From an uncultured Nitrospiraceae bacterium (GTDB lineage: Bacteria; Nitrospirota; Thermodesulfovibrionia; Thermodesulfovibrionales; Dissulfurispiraceae), in the NCBI GenBank assembly GCA_903822005.1, contig CAIJNL010000008.1:1-64000 (forward strand): a stretch of DNA of 64,000 nucleotides. Direction: 5' to 3'. Positions 1-8,900 of the stretch are shown piece by piece. A model generated the notes under the pieces. The model saw only the letters and a program-made list of their open reading frames with translations, was not told the DNA's origin and did no database searches. Made by a program: the position numbers and the translations under genes. Positions within the stretch are counted from its first letter, which is position 1, and each line of letters opens with the position of its first letter.

Positions 1-76
1 GGTTTCCACTATCAGCATCTCCTTTCATCTGCTCCTCTCTCTGTTTGGCTACAGAGAGAATAGAGGATATGCCGAG

Positions 77-138
77 GTGGGTCAATTTTGGACGCCGATT
101 ATGGCCTCAAGTGGGTCAATTTTGCACGCCGATTAACA
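77..138. mobile_element. Terminal remnant of an IS21-like element
   Basis: Two 24-bp direct repeats, 77-100 and 111-134, share the pattern gtgggtcaatttt-g/c-acgccgatt, differ at one base and are 34 bp apart. Multiple short repeats of this kind next to a terminal CA are typical of IS21-family ends; here the likely terminus is the CA at 137-138. No transposase gene (istA/istB) lies in the window; the rest of the element, if present, is to the left. A weak hairpin (arms 36-43 and 52-59) lies inside. Host sequence resumes at about 139 inside a broken receiver gene. The family assignment is from memory of IS21 ends. Confidence 0.55.
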
Positions 139-145
139 CCCGAGG

Positions 146-307
146 ATGGCAGGCATGTCGCTTATACGCAGGCTGCACGAGGAAGGCTCTATTCTGCCGT
201 CTTTCATAATCTCGGGCGCCGACAAGAAATTCATGATCAACATGCTGAACAGGGGTAACACCTATTTTATAGAGCAGGTATTCAACCGGGATTATAAGAC
301 CGGATAA
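146..307 (+). pseudogene. Truncated response-regulator receiver domain (3' half)
   Basis: The 53 codons from ATG 146 encode the second half of a CheY-like receiver. MAGMSLIRRL corresponds to the loop after the phospho-acceptor Asp (usual MPxMDGxxLI), LPSFIISG to beta4 with its Ser/Thr, and NTYFIEQVF to beta5, where the conserved Lys of KPF is replaced by Gln-Val. The first half, with the acidic pocket and the phospho-Asp, is missing because the IS21-like end abuts at about 138. The frame is open for only two codons upstream of the ATG before reaching element sequence with a TAA. I read this as a gene broken by transposition; expression is unlikely to give a working receiver. Confidence 0.6.
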
Positions 308-341
308 AGGCAATTCGGAATGCGGGGAGAGATAAGGGCAA

Positions 342-1505
342 ATGAAAAACATTACTAAATCCGCAACAGCAGTGAGTTGCATACCTCTTTTAACAGTATT
401 GACCATTTTACTGCCTGATCCGTTCATGCGCGCGGCATCGACTCTTGTCGTATCCGCGGCCGCATCAATCATTATTTTCACTTTCATAAGACGAAAACTT
501 GCGGACTGCTCAGCCGAATATATAAAGCTCGAAACAAAGCGGCTTGACGAAATGGACAGAGTGATAATGCCGGTCGGAGCCATGCTCGAAGAACGCGCAA
601 AGATCATCCAGGTGCTGGTGGGCCAGCTGCGCGAGGTGATTGAGCAGACCGAGACGGCCGCCCTCGACATGGGCGAGAAATTCATGAACATCGTGCAAAG
701 GGCGCAGGCGCAGGCAACGAAGGCGTCCGGGGCAGTGAGCGGATTTACCGGCGGTACTGACGGCAACAGTGACGCTCTGATAAGTATCAGCAAGCAGGTA
801 CTGCTCGATATCATCACAAGGCTCGGCCAGATAGTCTCGACCGAAGAAAAGACATTGAACGATATCAGGCAGATCATGAAAGATGTAACCGATATCAAAA
901 TGAGCATGAACGAGATTGAATATATAGCGGACCAGACCAACCTCCTGAGCCTGAATGCGGCCATAGAGGCGGCACGCGCGGGTGAGCATGGCAGGGGCTT
1001 TGCGGTAGTCGCGGACGAGGTGAGGAAGCTCGCGGACCGGTCCAACACCACCGCCGTAAAGGTAAAGAAGCTGATCGTAAGCATCGAGGTGGACATCAAG
1101 GACATTTATGAGAGGACAGAGCAGAACACGACAGAGAGCGCAAAGCGCACGATTAGGGCAGAGGAAGAGGTAAGCGTGACCCTGCAGCAGCTGGATGAGG
1201 TGATGAACGAAGCGAAAAGGCAGATGGATGAGCTGACGGAAGATACCAAATCGCTGGCTGGCGACATCAGCGGCATCGTAATGTCCATGCAGTTTCAGGA
1301 CATTACGCGCCAGAGGATAGAGCATGTCATGGACCCGCTCGTGCGATTCAAGGGTGAGTTCGAAGAGATGGGCCGCCAGACACGCGATATGAGCATCTTT
1401 CTGCACGAACAAGGAAACGGGGATACCAAGTGGCTCGAAGGACTCTATACGATGGAAGCGGAGCGCGAAATAATGAGAAAGGCAATGGCCGATACCAAGG
1501 TATGA
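342..1505 (+). CDS. Methyl-accepting chemotaxis-type signalling protein without sensor domain
   Basis: A 387-residue protein. Two hydrophobic helices (about 10-27 and 31-49) form a membrane hairpin with almost no periplasmic loop. A long coiled coil follows, containing the MCP hairpin tip ([20 protein letters not shown], about residues 199-218) and its continuation [18 protein letters not shown]. This tip binds CheA and CheW. There is no ligand-binding domain and no C-terminal CheR-binding pentapeptide. The C-terminal motif [13 protein letters not shown] recurs in MCP-like proteins of this sort. It is the first gene of the chemosensory cluster, 15 bp before cheY. Input could be lipid/redox state or a partner protein; that is inference. 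Confidence 0.88.
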   Translation: MKNITKSATAVSCIPLLTVLTILLPDPFMRAASTLVVSAAASIIIFTFIRRKLADCSAEYIKLETKRLDEMDRVIMPVGAMLEERAKIIQVLVGQLREVIEQTETAALDMGEKFMNIVQRAQAQATKASGAVSGFTGGTDGNSDALISISKQVLLDIITRLGQIVSTEEKTLNDIRQIMKDVTDIKMSMNEIEYIADQTNLLSLNAAIEAARAGEHGRGFAVVADEVRKLADRSNTTAVKVKKLIVSIEVDIKDIYERTEQNTTESAKRTIRAEEEVSVTLQQLDEVMNEAKRQMDELTEDTKSLAGDISGIVMSMQFQDITRQRIEHVMDPLVRFKGEFEEMGRQTRDMSIFLHEQGNGDTKWLEGLYTMEAEREIMRKAMADTKV

Positions 1506-1520
1506 AGGGGGTGAGCAATC

Positions 1521-1886
1521 ATGGGTAAGACGATATTAGTAGTTGACGATTCGGCTTCAATGCGCCAGCTTGTGACCTTTGCCCTGACAGGGGCCGGATA
1601 CGAAGTGGTCTCGGCTGTTCACGGAAAAGACGCCCTGGAGAAAATGAAGGCTGCAAAGGTCGAGATGGTGGTGACCGACCTTAATATGCCGGAGATGGAC
1701 GGCATTGAGCTGATAAAAAACGTTCGCAGCAATGCGGCGTCGAAATTCACGCCAATTTTAATGCTTACTACCGAGTCTCAGGAGTCGAGAAAGCTGGAGG
1801 GGAAGCAGGCAGGGGCGAGCGGGTGGCTCGTTAAGCCTTTTAAGCCGGAAGAGCTGGTCGGGCTCGTACAGAAATTCGTCAAATAA
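1521..1886 (+). CDS. cheY: CheY-like single-domain response regulator
   Basis: A 121-residue stand-alone receiver. Seen: acidic pair Asp9/Asp10, phospho-acceptor Asp53 in VTDLNMPEMDG, Thr83/Thr84 at the beta4 switch and Lys105 in VKPF. No output domain. It should be phosphorylated by the CheA encoded two genes downstream. Placement between an MCP and a STAS gene is common in chemosensory operons of deep-branching and delta-type bacteria. Whether it binds a flagellar switch or another target cannot be told from the sequence. Confidence 0.93.
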   Translation: MGKTILVVDDSASMRQLVTFALTGAGYEVVSAVHGKDALEKMKAAKVEMVVTDLNMPEMDGIELIKNVRSNAASKFTPILMLTTESQESRKLEGKQAGASGWLVKPFKPEELVGLVQKFVK

Positions 1887-1903
1887 GAGGGCGGGGGAAG
1901 GGC

Positions 1904-2245
1904 ATGGTCAATCTCAAGTTCGAAAAGAAGGGTTCCGTAGGATTATTGAAGCTGAAGGGCGAAGTAAATATTACTGAGGCAGGTGATCTGAAGGAGGCGC
2001 TGCTTAAGGCTATGGGACGGGCCGATAAGGTATATCTTGACGCGGCAGAAGTGACTTGTGTGGACATTTCATGCCTGCAGCTGCTCTGCTCGGCGCACCG
2101 GACATCGGTAAGGCTTAAAAAAACGCTTTCCTGGAACAGCGCAATACCGGCCGCTTTTAGCAGGACTTCGAATGAGGCCGGATTTTTGAGACATGTGGGC
2201 TGTGTGCTCGACACCGAGAAGAGCTGTATATGGGTAATGAACTGA
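1904..2245 (+). CDS. STAS-domain protein (anti-sigma-factor-antagonist fold)
   Basis: A 113-residue single STAS domain. The core beta strands, the LKGEVNITEAGDLKEAL start and the loop CVDISCLQLLCSAH match the family; Ser56 in that loop sits where SpoIIAA-type proteins carry the phosphorylatable Ser. Stand-alone STAS proteins with the phrase CLQLLCSAHRTS are typical neighbours of cheA in chemosensory operons. It lies 17 bp after cheY and 57 bp before cheA. The partner is unknown; no cognate anti-sigma kinase is in the window, so a role inside the signalling array or with CheA is more likely than sigma-factor control. Confidence 0.8.
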   Translation: MVNLKFEKKGSVGLLKLKGEVNITEAGDLKEALLKAMGRADKVYLDAAEVTCVDISCLQLLCSAHRTSVRLKKTLSWNSAIPAAFSRTSNEAGFLRHVGCVLDTEKSCIWVMN

Positions 2246-2302
2246 ACAGAGAAATATTTCCGGAAAACTAAATCTTGACAGATCGAATGGAGCGCAAACT
2301 AT

Positions 2303-4420
2303 ATGGCGGCGATAGATAAACACAAAGATATGTTCAGGGACGAGGCGCAGGAACTGCTGGCCGAGCTCGAGGTATCGCTGCTCGAACTCGAAGAGAGTCC
2401 GGACGATAAGAATATCATTGGCAAGGTCTTCAGGGCGATGCATACGATTAAGGGCTCCGGCGGGATGTTCGGCTTTGACGACATTGTTGCTTTTACCCAC
2501 GGGATAGAAACTGCCTACGATCTTATTCGCAACGGCAAGCTCGCTGTTACAAAAGATATTATCGACCTGACCCTTCGCGCAAGGGACTGCATCCGGGAGA
2601 TGCTCGAAGAGTCTGCCTCAATGGACAGGAAAGCTGCAGACGAGATATCAGCAGCATTCAAAGCGATGGCTGAGCAGGACGGAGGCAAATCTGCCGTAAA
2701 GAAAGCTGCCGCTCCTAAAAAGACTGCGTCTGCTGCGCCGCAAGAAAAGAATGCCGAAGTGACATATAGGATCAGTTTTAGGCCCCCGAAGGACATCTTC
2801 CTGAGGGGTATCGACCCGCTGAACATGGTGCGGGAACTTACAGGTCTCGGCTGGGGCAAGGTAGTCGCCCAGATCTCAGATATACCATTTCTTGAAGACT
2901 TCGATGCTGATGCCTGCTATACGTACTGGGACATTATTCTTACCACGGATAAGGGATTAGATGCCATAAAGGACGTTTTTATATTCATAGAAGACGATTC
3001 GCAGATAAAGATTGACATAATCCATACCGAAGGCGATCCGGAGCATAACGCGGAAAAAAAGATTGGCGAGATTCTTATAGAACGCGGTTTTTTGAGCCAT
3101 GAGACACTGCAACAGGTATTAGGCGAAAAGAAACTAATCGGACAGATCCTGATAGACGAAGGCATTGTTCCGAGGGAGCAGGTCCAGTCAGCTCTTATTG
3201 AGCAGCAACATCTGAAGGAACTGCAGGACAAGAAAAAGAATGAAGATTCGGCAAGCAGCATAAGGGTATCTTCAGACAAGCTCGACAAGTTGGTGAATCT
3301 TGTGGGCGAGCTAGTGACTGTACAGTCCAGGCTGAGCCAGACGGCAGCCATAGAGAACAATATAATCTTCAGCGCCATCTCGGAAGAGGTAGAGAGGCTG
3401 ACTACCGACCTCAGGGACACCACCATGAATATAAGGATGCTGGCGATAGGTTCAACCTTTACGAAATTCCGCAGGCTTGTCCGCGACCTTTCAAATGACC
3501 TCGGCAAAGAGATCGAGATCGAGACCGAAGGAGCGGAAACTGAACTCGACAAGACCGTGATAGAGAAGCTTAATGATCCCCTGGTGCACCTGATAAGAAA
3601 CAGCATTGACCACGGGATAGAAATGCCCCAGGAGCGCGTGGCGGCAGGCAAGCCCGGAAAGGGCACTATCCATCTGTCCGCACAGCACTCCGGCGCGTAT
3701 GTGCTTATACGCATAAAAGATGACGGTGGCGGTCTCAACACAGCGGCGATACGCGCCAAGGCAGTTGAAAAAGGGCTTGTAACAGAAGGGCAGGAATTAA
3801 GCGACAAGGAGATATTCGCACTCATACTCGCCCCCGGATTTTCGACCGCTCAGAGGGTGACCAATGTTTCGGGCCGCGGCGTAGGTATGGATGTGGTCAA
3901 GCAGGCTATAGATGCCCTGCGGGGCACCATTGAAATAGACAGTGTGCCCGGCACGGGGACGACCATTACGCTGAGGCTGCCTCTTACGCTCGCCATTATA
4001 GACGGCTTCCTGATAAAGGTGGGCGCCGAATTCTTCGTAATCCCGCTCTCCAGCGTGGCTGAATGCATGGAGCTTACCTGCAATCAGGCCTCGCAGGCGC
4101 ATGGCCGCAACATCGTGAATCTGCGGGGAACTGTCGTGCCGTTCATCCGCCTGCGAGACGTCTTCCGCATAGAGGGTGAAAGTCCTGCTATTGAGCACCT
4201 TGTCATTACAGAGACTGAAGGCGGCAGGATAGGCATAGTCGCGGACAACATCATCGGCGAGCACCAGACAGTGATAAAGAACCTCGGGACCATGTACAGG
4301 GGCGTCAACTGCCTGTCGGGCGCGACCATACTCGGTGACGGCACAGTGGCGCTGATAATAGATGTACAGCAGATTTCTGGCGAAGAGATAAGAAAAGAAC
4401 AAATGGTTACGAGGAACTGA
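2303..4420 (+). CDS. cheA: Chemotaxis histidine kinase CheA
   Basis: A 705-residue CheA. Domains in order: HPt/P1 with phospho-His47 in AMHTIKGSGGMFGF; an Ala/Lys-rich linker (about 130-150); an alpha/beta domain (about 150-240); a segment with two GEILIERG/GQILIDEG motifs (about 250-305) resembling the tandem helices of MshEN-type domains; P3 dimerisation; HATPase with N-box HLIRNSIDHG, DDGGGLN and GRGVGMDVV; and a CheW-like P5 to the end. It autophosphorylates under receptor control and passes phosphate to CheY, CheB and probably the other receivers here. The Shine-Dalgarno is weak (tggag). The middle segment replaces the usual CheY/CheB-docking P2 of enteric CheA. Confidence 0.95.
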   Translation: MAAIDKHKDMFRDEAQELLAELEVSLLELEESPDDKNIIGKVFRAMHTIKGSGGMFGFDDIVAFTHGIETAYDLIRNGKLAVTKDIIDLTLRARDCIREMLEESASMDRKAADEISAAFKAMAEQDGGKSAVKKAAAPKKTASAAPQEKNAEVTYRISFRPPKDIFLRGIDPLNMVRELTGLGWGKVVAQISDIPFLEDFDADACYTYWDIILTTDKGLDAIKDVFIFIEDDSQIKIDIIHTEGDPEHNAEKKIGEILIERGFLSHETLQQVLGEKKLIGQILIDEGIVPREQVQSALIEQQHLKELQDKKKNEDSASSIRVSSDKLDKLVNLVGELVTVQSRLSQTAAIENNIIFSAISEEVERLTTDLRDTTMNIRMLAIGSTFTKFRRLVRDLSNDLGKEIEIETEGAETELDKTVIEKLNDPLVHLIRNSIDHGIEMPQERVAAGKPGKGTIHLSAQHSGAYVLIRIKDDGGGLNTAAIRAKAVEKGLVTEGQELSDKEIFALILAPGFSTAQRVTNVSGRGVGMDVVKQAIDALRGTIEIDSVPGTGTTITLRLPLTLAIIDGFLIKVGAEFFVIPLSSVAECMELTCNQASQAHGRNIVNLRGTVVPFIRLRDVFRIEGESPAIEHLVITETEGGRIGIVADNIIGEHQTVIKNLGTMYRGVNCLSGATILGDGTVALIIDVQQISGEEIRKEQMVTRN

Positions 4421-4421
4421 T

Positions 4422-5024
4422 ATGGCATTTACATTCTTTTTCAGAGACTTGCCGCCGCTTGAGCATGCTGTGAGGCATGTAGTACCGGCTGTTGCAGGGC
4501 GCAGCAAGATCAAGATCTGGGATGCAGGGGCTGCAATGGGGCAGGAGCCGTATACTCTCGCCATCCTTCTGGCTGAAGCAATGAATCAGTTCGCCTTCAA
4601 AAATCTGAAGATATACACAACCGACATAGAGGAAACCTTCGGACAGCTGATAAAGGACGGCATTTATCCGGAGAATGAGCTTCAGAGGATCCCACGCGAC
4701 CTGTTCGAAAAATACTTTAAAGGGAACTGCAAGGCAGGCCATTTTCAGCTTGATGAGAAGATCCGGGGCACAATCGTGCATCAGCATCATGACCTGCTTT
4801 CACTCCAGGCCATAGGCGCCGACTTCTGTCTCATTGTCTGCAAGAATGTGCTCCTGCATTTTCAGCAGTCCCAGAGGATAGAGGTCATCAAAATGTTTCA
4901 CACGGCCCTATCGCCCGGCGGCTTCATTGTCACTGAGCATACGCAGAAGATGCCCCAGGAATGCGAGCATCTCTTTGAACAGGTAGTACCGGATGCACAG
5001 CTCTTCAGGAAGGTACAGGCATGA
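4422..5024 (+). CDS. CheR-type methyltransferase catalytic domain without N-terminal domain
   Basis: A 200-residue protein that begins at TFFFRD, equivalent to the xxFFRD junction of CheR, so the whole N-terminal helical domain is absent. Seen: SAM-binding motif WDAGAAMGQEPYTLA (CheR usually SAGCSTGEEPYTLA, so Cys and one Glu are changed), TTDIEETFGQLIKDGIY, CKNVLLHF (CheR: CRNVLIYF) and LSPGGFIVTEH. It starts one base after the cheA stop and overlaps the next gene by 4 bp, so it is translated with cheA. A complete CheR is encoded at 11725. This one may methylate the atypical receptors, or may only bind SAM; the altered motif I leaves activity open. Confidence 0.82.
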   Translation: MAFTFFFRDLPPLEHAVRHVVPAVAGRSKIKIWDAGAAMGQEPYTLAILLAEAMNQFAFKNLKIYTTDIEETFGQLIKDGIYPENELQRIPRDLFEKYFKGNCKAGHFQLDEKIRGTIVHQHHDLLSLQAIGADFCLIVCKNVLLHFQQSQRIEVIKMFHTALSPGGFIVTEHTQKMPQECEHLFEQVVPDAQLFRKVQA

Positions 5025-5683
5025 AAGTTATAAAAATCGAGAGAAACGACAACATTTATTCCTGTAACTCTTATCTTGTTCTTGGGGCATGGAACAGGAT
5101 AGGCGACATAAACACCCTCATAGACTCGGGCGTGGACGGCTATGTCGTAAACGCTATAGATAAGATGCATACCGGCCTCGGAAAAAATCCTGTTGACCAG
5201 GTGATATTGACACATACCCATTTTGATCATTGCGGCGGGCTCGATCTGATTGACGAGAGATACAGCGCGGCTGTCTATGCCTATAACCGCCTGAACGAAG
5301 ACATAAGGCCGCTGGCTGACGGGGATATCCTGCCGGTTGCGGACACCTCTTTTGAGGTCATACATACGCCGGGACACTCTAATGATTCGATATGCCTCTA
5401 CTGCGAAGAGGAGCGCGTGCTCTTTTCGGGCGATACCCCGATAAAGATTCGCACTTCAGGAGGTTCGTATACCGAGGCATATGTCAAATCACTCGAAAAT
5501 CTTGTGCGCCGGAAAATAGATATCGTCTACCCCGGGCATGACGTGCCCTTGATCGGCAATGTGAGGGAGATACTTATGAACACCCTTAGAAATGTCAGGC
5601 ACAGCCATGTGGCGCCCGAAAATACATATTTCAGCAGGTCGGGGGAAGAACTGCAGCATCATGGAAGACGGCATGATAGTTAA
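5021..5683 (+). CDS. Metallo-beta-lactamase-fold hydrolase in chemosensory operon
   Basis: A 220-residue MBL-fold protein. Metal ligands are complete: His65-x-His67-x-Asp69-His70 in LTHTHFDHCGG, His119 in TPGHS, Asp138 in SGDTP and His173 in YPGHD. This is the glyoxalase II-like binuclear pattern. The start ATGA overlaps the stop of the CheR-like gene, giving tight coupling. MBL-fold diiron domains act as oxygen sensors in some chemotaxis operons (the ODP proteins of Treponema); here the ligands are the hydrolase set HxHxDH, so a small-molecule hydrolase or a metal/redox sensor are both possible. The substrate is unknown. Confidence 0.8.
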   Translation: MKVIKIERNDNIYSCNSYLVLGAWNRIGDINTLIDSGVDGYVVNAIDKMHTGLGKNPVDQVILTHTHFDHCGGLDLIDERYSAAVYAYNRLNEDIRPLADGDILPVADTSFEVIHTPGHSNDSICLYCEEERVLFSGDTPIKIRTSGGSYTEAYVKSLENLVRRKIDIVYPGHDVPLIGNVREILMNTLRNVRHSHVAPENTYFSRSGEELQHHGRRHDS

Positions 5684-5717
5684 TCGCCGGGCAGCAAGGC
5701 AAGAAGGAGGGGAAAGG

Positions 5718-5843
5718 GTGAATCAGACAAAAAAGATTCTGGAGACGTCAGTCTGCTGCATGGCAGCTGAATATTATTACGCAACGGAGCATGCCCCGGA
5801 TGCTTTAACAGGAGGTGATTATACGGACAATGCTCAACATTAG
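5718..5843 (+). CDS. Possible 41-residue micro-ORF with strong ribosome-binding site
   Basis: GTG 5718 is preceded by aaggagg at about 5704-5710, a near-perfect Shine-Dalgarno with good spacing. The 41-residue product has a Cys-Cys pair and YYYATEH and ends in DNAQH. It resembles nothing I recognise. It starts 34 bp after the MBL gene in the same direction. The spacing and Shine-Dalgarno are the only support, so it may be a real small protein or a translation-coupling leader for the MCP gene. Confidence 0.3.
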   Translation: MNQTKKILETSVCCMAAEYYYATEHAPDALTGGDYTDNAQH

Positions 5844-5934
5844 GAAAAGAAACGAAGCCTGGCAATTGGACGTGAATCACCGGGATGTAAGCGATAAAAG
5901 ATTATTAACGGTAAAACAGGGAGAATGGAGGTAA
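5830..5934 (+). CDS. Possible 34-residue micro-ORF overlapping the RBS of the giant MCP gene
   Basis: ATG 5830 follows ggaggtg (about 5812-5818) and overlaps the preceding micro-ORF by 14 bp in another frame. The 34 codons are rich in charged residues and end TGG AGG TAA, so the stop at 5932-5934 overlaps the Shine-Dalgarno tggaggt of the MCP gene at 5939. That arrangement suits translational coupling. No homology is recognised. Confidence 0.3.
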   Translation: MLNIRKRNEAWQLDVNHRDVSDKRLLTVKQGEWR

Positions 5935-5938
5935 TACC

Positions 5939-8900
5939 ATGTTAGATAGTATGCGTATCAGGGGACAGGTAATGATGGGATTCAGCCTGGCTTGCGGCCT
6001 TATCATAATCACGACCGTAATAGGTGTCCTGGGAATCGGATCAATAATTAGTGCCAAGGATATACAAAGCGCTGCCTCACAGGCGCAAATTTTCATGATG
6101 GCAGCAGCCTTTGTTGGAGTTATCATAACGATTGGCCTTGGCATGGGCATAGCAAGTTCGATAATGTCAAAACTGGGTGAGGACCCTACAGTTGTTACGA
6201 ACCTTGCCCGCAAGATCGCTGCAGGTGATCTTACGATGAATATCAACATGAGCGGCAAGAATGAGAATGGACTGATAGTGGCCATGAGCAGGATTATCGA
6301 TTCGATCAAATTAGTCGTTGCAGATGCCGGTATGCTGAGCAAGGCAGCGGTAGAGGGCAAGCTGGCAACAAGGGCGGACGCATCAAAACATCAGGGCGAG
6401 TTCAGAAAGATAGTCGAAGGCGTCAACTCAACTCTTGATTCCGTGATCGGGCCGCTTAATGTGGCGGCAAACTATGTCGATCGTATATCCAAGGGTGACA
6501 TTCCGCCCAAGATCTCGGATACTTACAATGGTGACTTCAACACAATCAAAAATAATTTGAACAATTGTATAGAAGCCATCAATGCGCTTGTGGCCGACGC
6601 AGGCATGCTAGCAAAGGCAGCGGTTGAGGGCAAGCTTGCAACAAGGGCGGATGCAACTAAGCAGCAGGGAGATTACAGGAAGATCGTTGAAGGCGTAAAC
6701 GCCACACTAGACTCGGTTATAGGCCCGTTGAATGTAGCAGCCGAATATGTAGACCGGATAGCTAAGGGAGATATACCGCCCAAGATCACCGACAGCTACA
6801 ACGGCGACTTCAACGAGATCAAGAACAACCTGAATGTGGCCATTGATGCTGTCAATGCAATGGTTGCTGATGCTGCAACACTCGAAAAGGCAGCCCTTGA
6901 AGGCAAACTGGCGACAAGGGCGGATGCAACCAAGCACCAGGGCGACTTCAGGAAGATAGTGCAGGGTGTAAACAACACACTCGATTCCGTAATTGGACCG
7001 TTGAATGTGGCCGCCGAGTATGTAGACAGGATATCAAAGGGTGATATCCCGCCTATGATAACGGACAGCTATAACGGCGACTTCAATGAGATCAAGAACA
7101 ACCTGAACGCAGTCGTCAAGATGATGAACGAATTGCTGGCTGAGACTGACAAGGTCATCAAGGCGGCGGCAGACGGTCAGCTGGACCAGAGGGCCAATGC
7201 AGACCTGTTTGTTGGTGGCTGGAAGAAGCTCGTGGCAGGAGTCAATGAAACGATCACCAATATCGTGAACCCGCTGATGGTGACTGCGGACTATGTGGAC
7301 AAAGTAGCCAAAGGAGTGATTCCGCCGACCATAACTCAGGAGTACAAGGGGCAGTACAACATCATCAAGAACAACCTGAACGCGGTGGTCAAAATGATGA
7401 ATGAGCTGCTTGCGGAAACGGACAAGATCATCAGGGCGGCCGCGGACGGTCAGCTGGATCAGCGTTCGAATGCAGACCTCTTTGCAGGCGGCTGGAACAA
7501 GCTGGTGGCTGGAGTTAACGATACGATCACCAATATCGTGAATCCGCTGATGGTGACTGCTGACTATGTAGACAAGGTGTCAAAGGGAGTTATACCTCCG
7601 ACTATCACTCAGGAGTACAAAGGGCAGTACAACATCATCAAGAATAATCTGAACGCGGTTGTGAAGATGATGAATGAACTGCTGGCAGAAACGGACAAGG
7701 TCATTAAGGCGGCGGCAGACGGTCAGCTGGACCAGAGGGCGAACGCAGACCTTTTTGCAGGCGGATGGAACAAGCTGGTGGCAGGAGTTAACGATACAAT
7801 TACCAATATCGTGAATCCGCTTATGGTTACGGCAGAGTATGTGGACCGTATTTCAAAAGGTGACATCCCGCCGGTTATCACTCAGGAATACAGGGGTCAA
7901 TACAATCTCATCAAGACAAACCTTAATAACTGTATAACAGCAATTAATGGCCTTACCGCTGATGCTGGAATGTTGGCGAAAGCTGCCATTGAAGGCAAGC
8001 TTGCAACAAGGGCGGATGCAACGAAGCAGCAGGGTGACTATCGCAAGATTGTTGAGGGCGTGAATAATACGCTCGACGCGGTAATCGGGCCTTTGAATGT
8101 GGCGGCAGAGTATGTGGATCGTATTGCGAAGGGTGATATCCCTCCGAAGATCACCGATACATACAACGGCGATTTTAACGAGATCAAGAACAACCTTAAC
8201 GTGGCCATTGATGCGGTCAATGCCATGACAGCAGACGCCAAGATGCTTGCGAAGGCAGCGGTAGAAGGCAAGCTGGCTACGAGAGCAGATGCTACAAAGC
8301 ACCAGGGTGACTTCAGGAACATCGTAGAAGGTGTAAACAATACACTTGATGCGGTAATCGGCCCGTTGAATGTGGCGGCAGAGTATGTGGATCGTATTGC
8401 GAAGGGTGATATCCCTCCGAAGATCACCGATACATACAACGGGGATTTTAACGAGATCAAGAACAACCTTAACGTGGCCATTGATGCGGTCAATGCCATG
8501 ACAGCCGATGCGAAGATGCTTGCGAAGGCAGCGGTAGAAGGCAAGCTGGCTACGAGAGCAGATGCTACAAAGCACCAGGGTGACTTCAGGAACATCGTAG
8601 AAGGTGTAAACAATACACTTGATGCGGTAATCGGCCCGTTGAATGTGGCTGCAGAGTATGTGGACCGTATAGCCAAAGGCGACATACCGCCCAAAATTAC
8701 CGACAGCTATAATGGCGACTTCAATGAGATTAAGAACAACCTGAACGTGGCTATCGATGCTGTCAACGCGCTGGTTGCCGATGCCAAGCTTCTTGCGAAG
8801 GCGGCGGTAGAAGGCAAGCTCGCAACGCGTGCGGATGCCACGAAGCATCAGGGCGATTTCAGGAACATCGTAGAAGGTGTAAACAATACACTTGACGCGG

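Noticed and set aside
116-1105. 329-codon minus-strand frame over the first MCP
   Set aside because: Shadow of the MCP gene; low-complexity Ser/Ile-rich product without motif.
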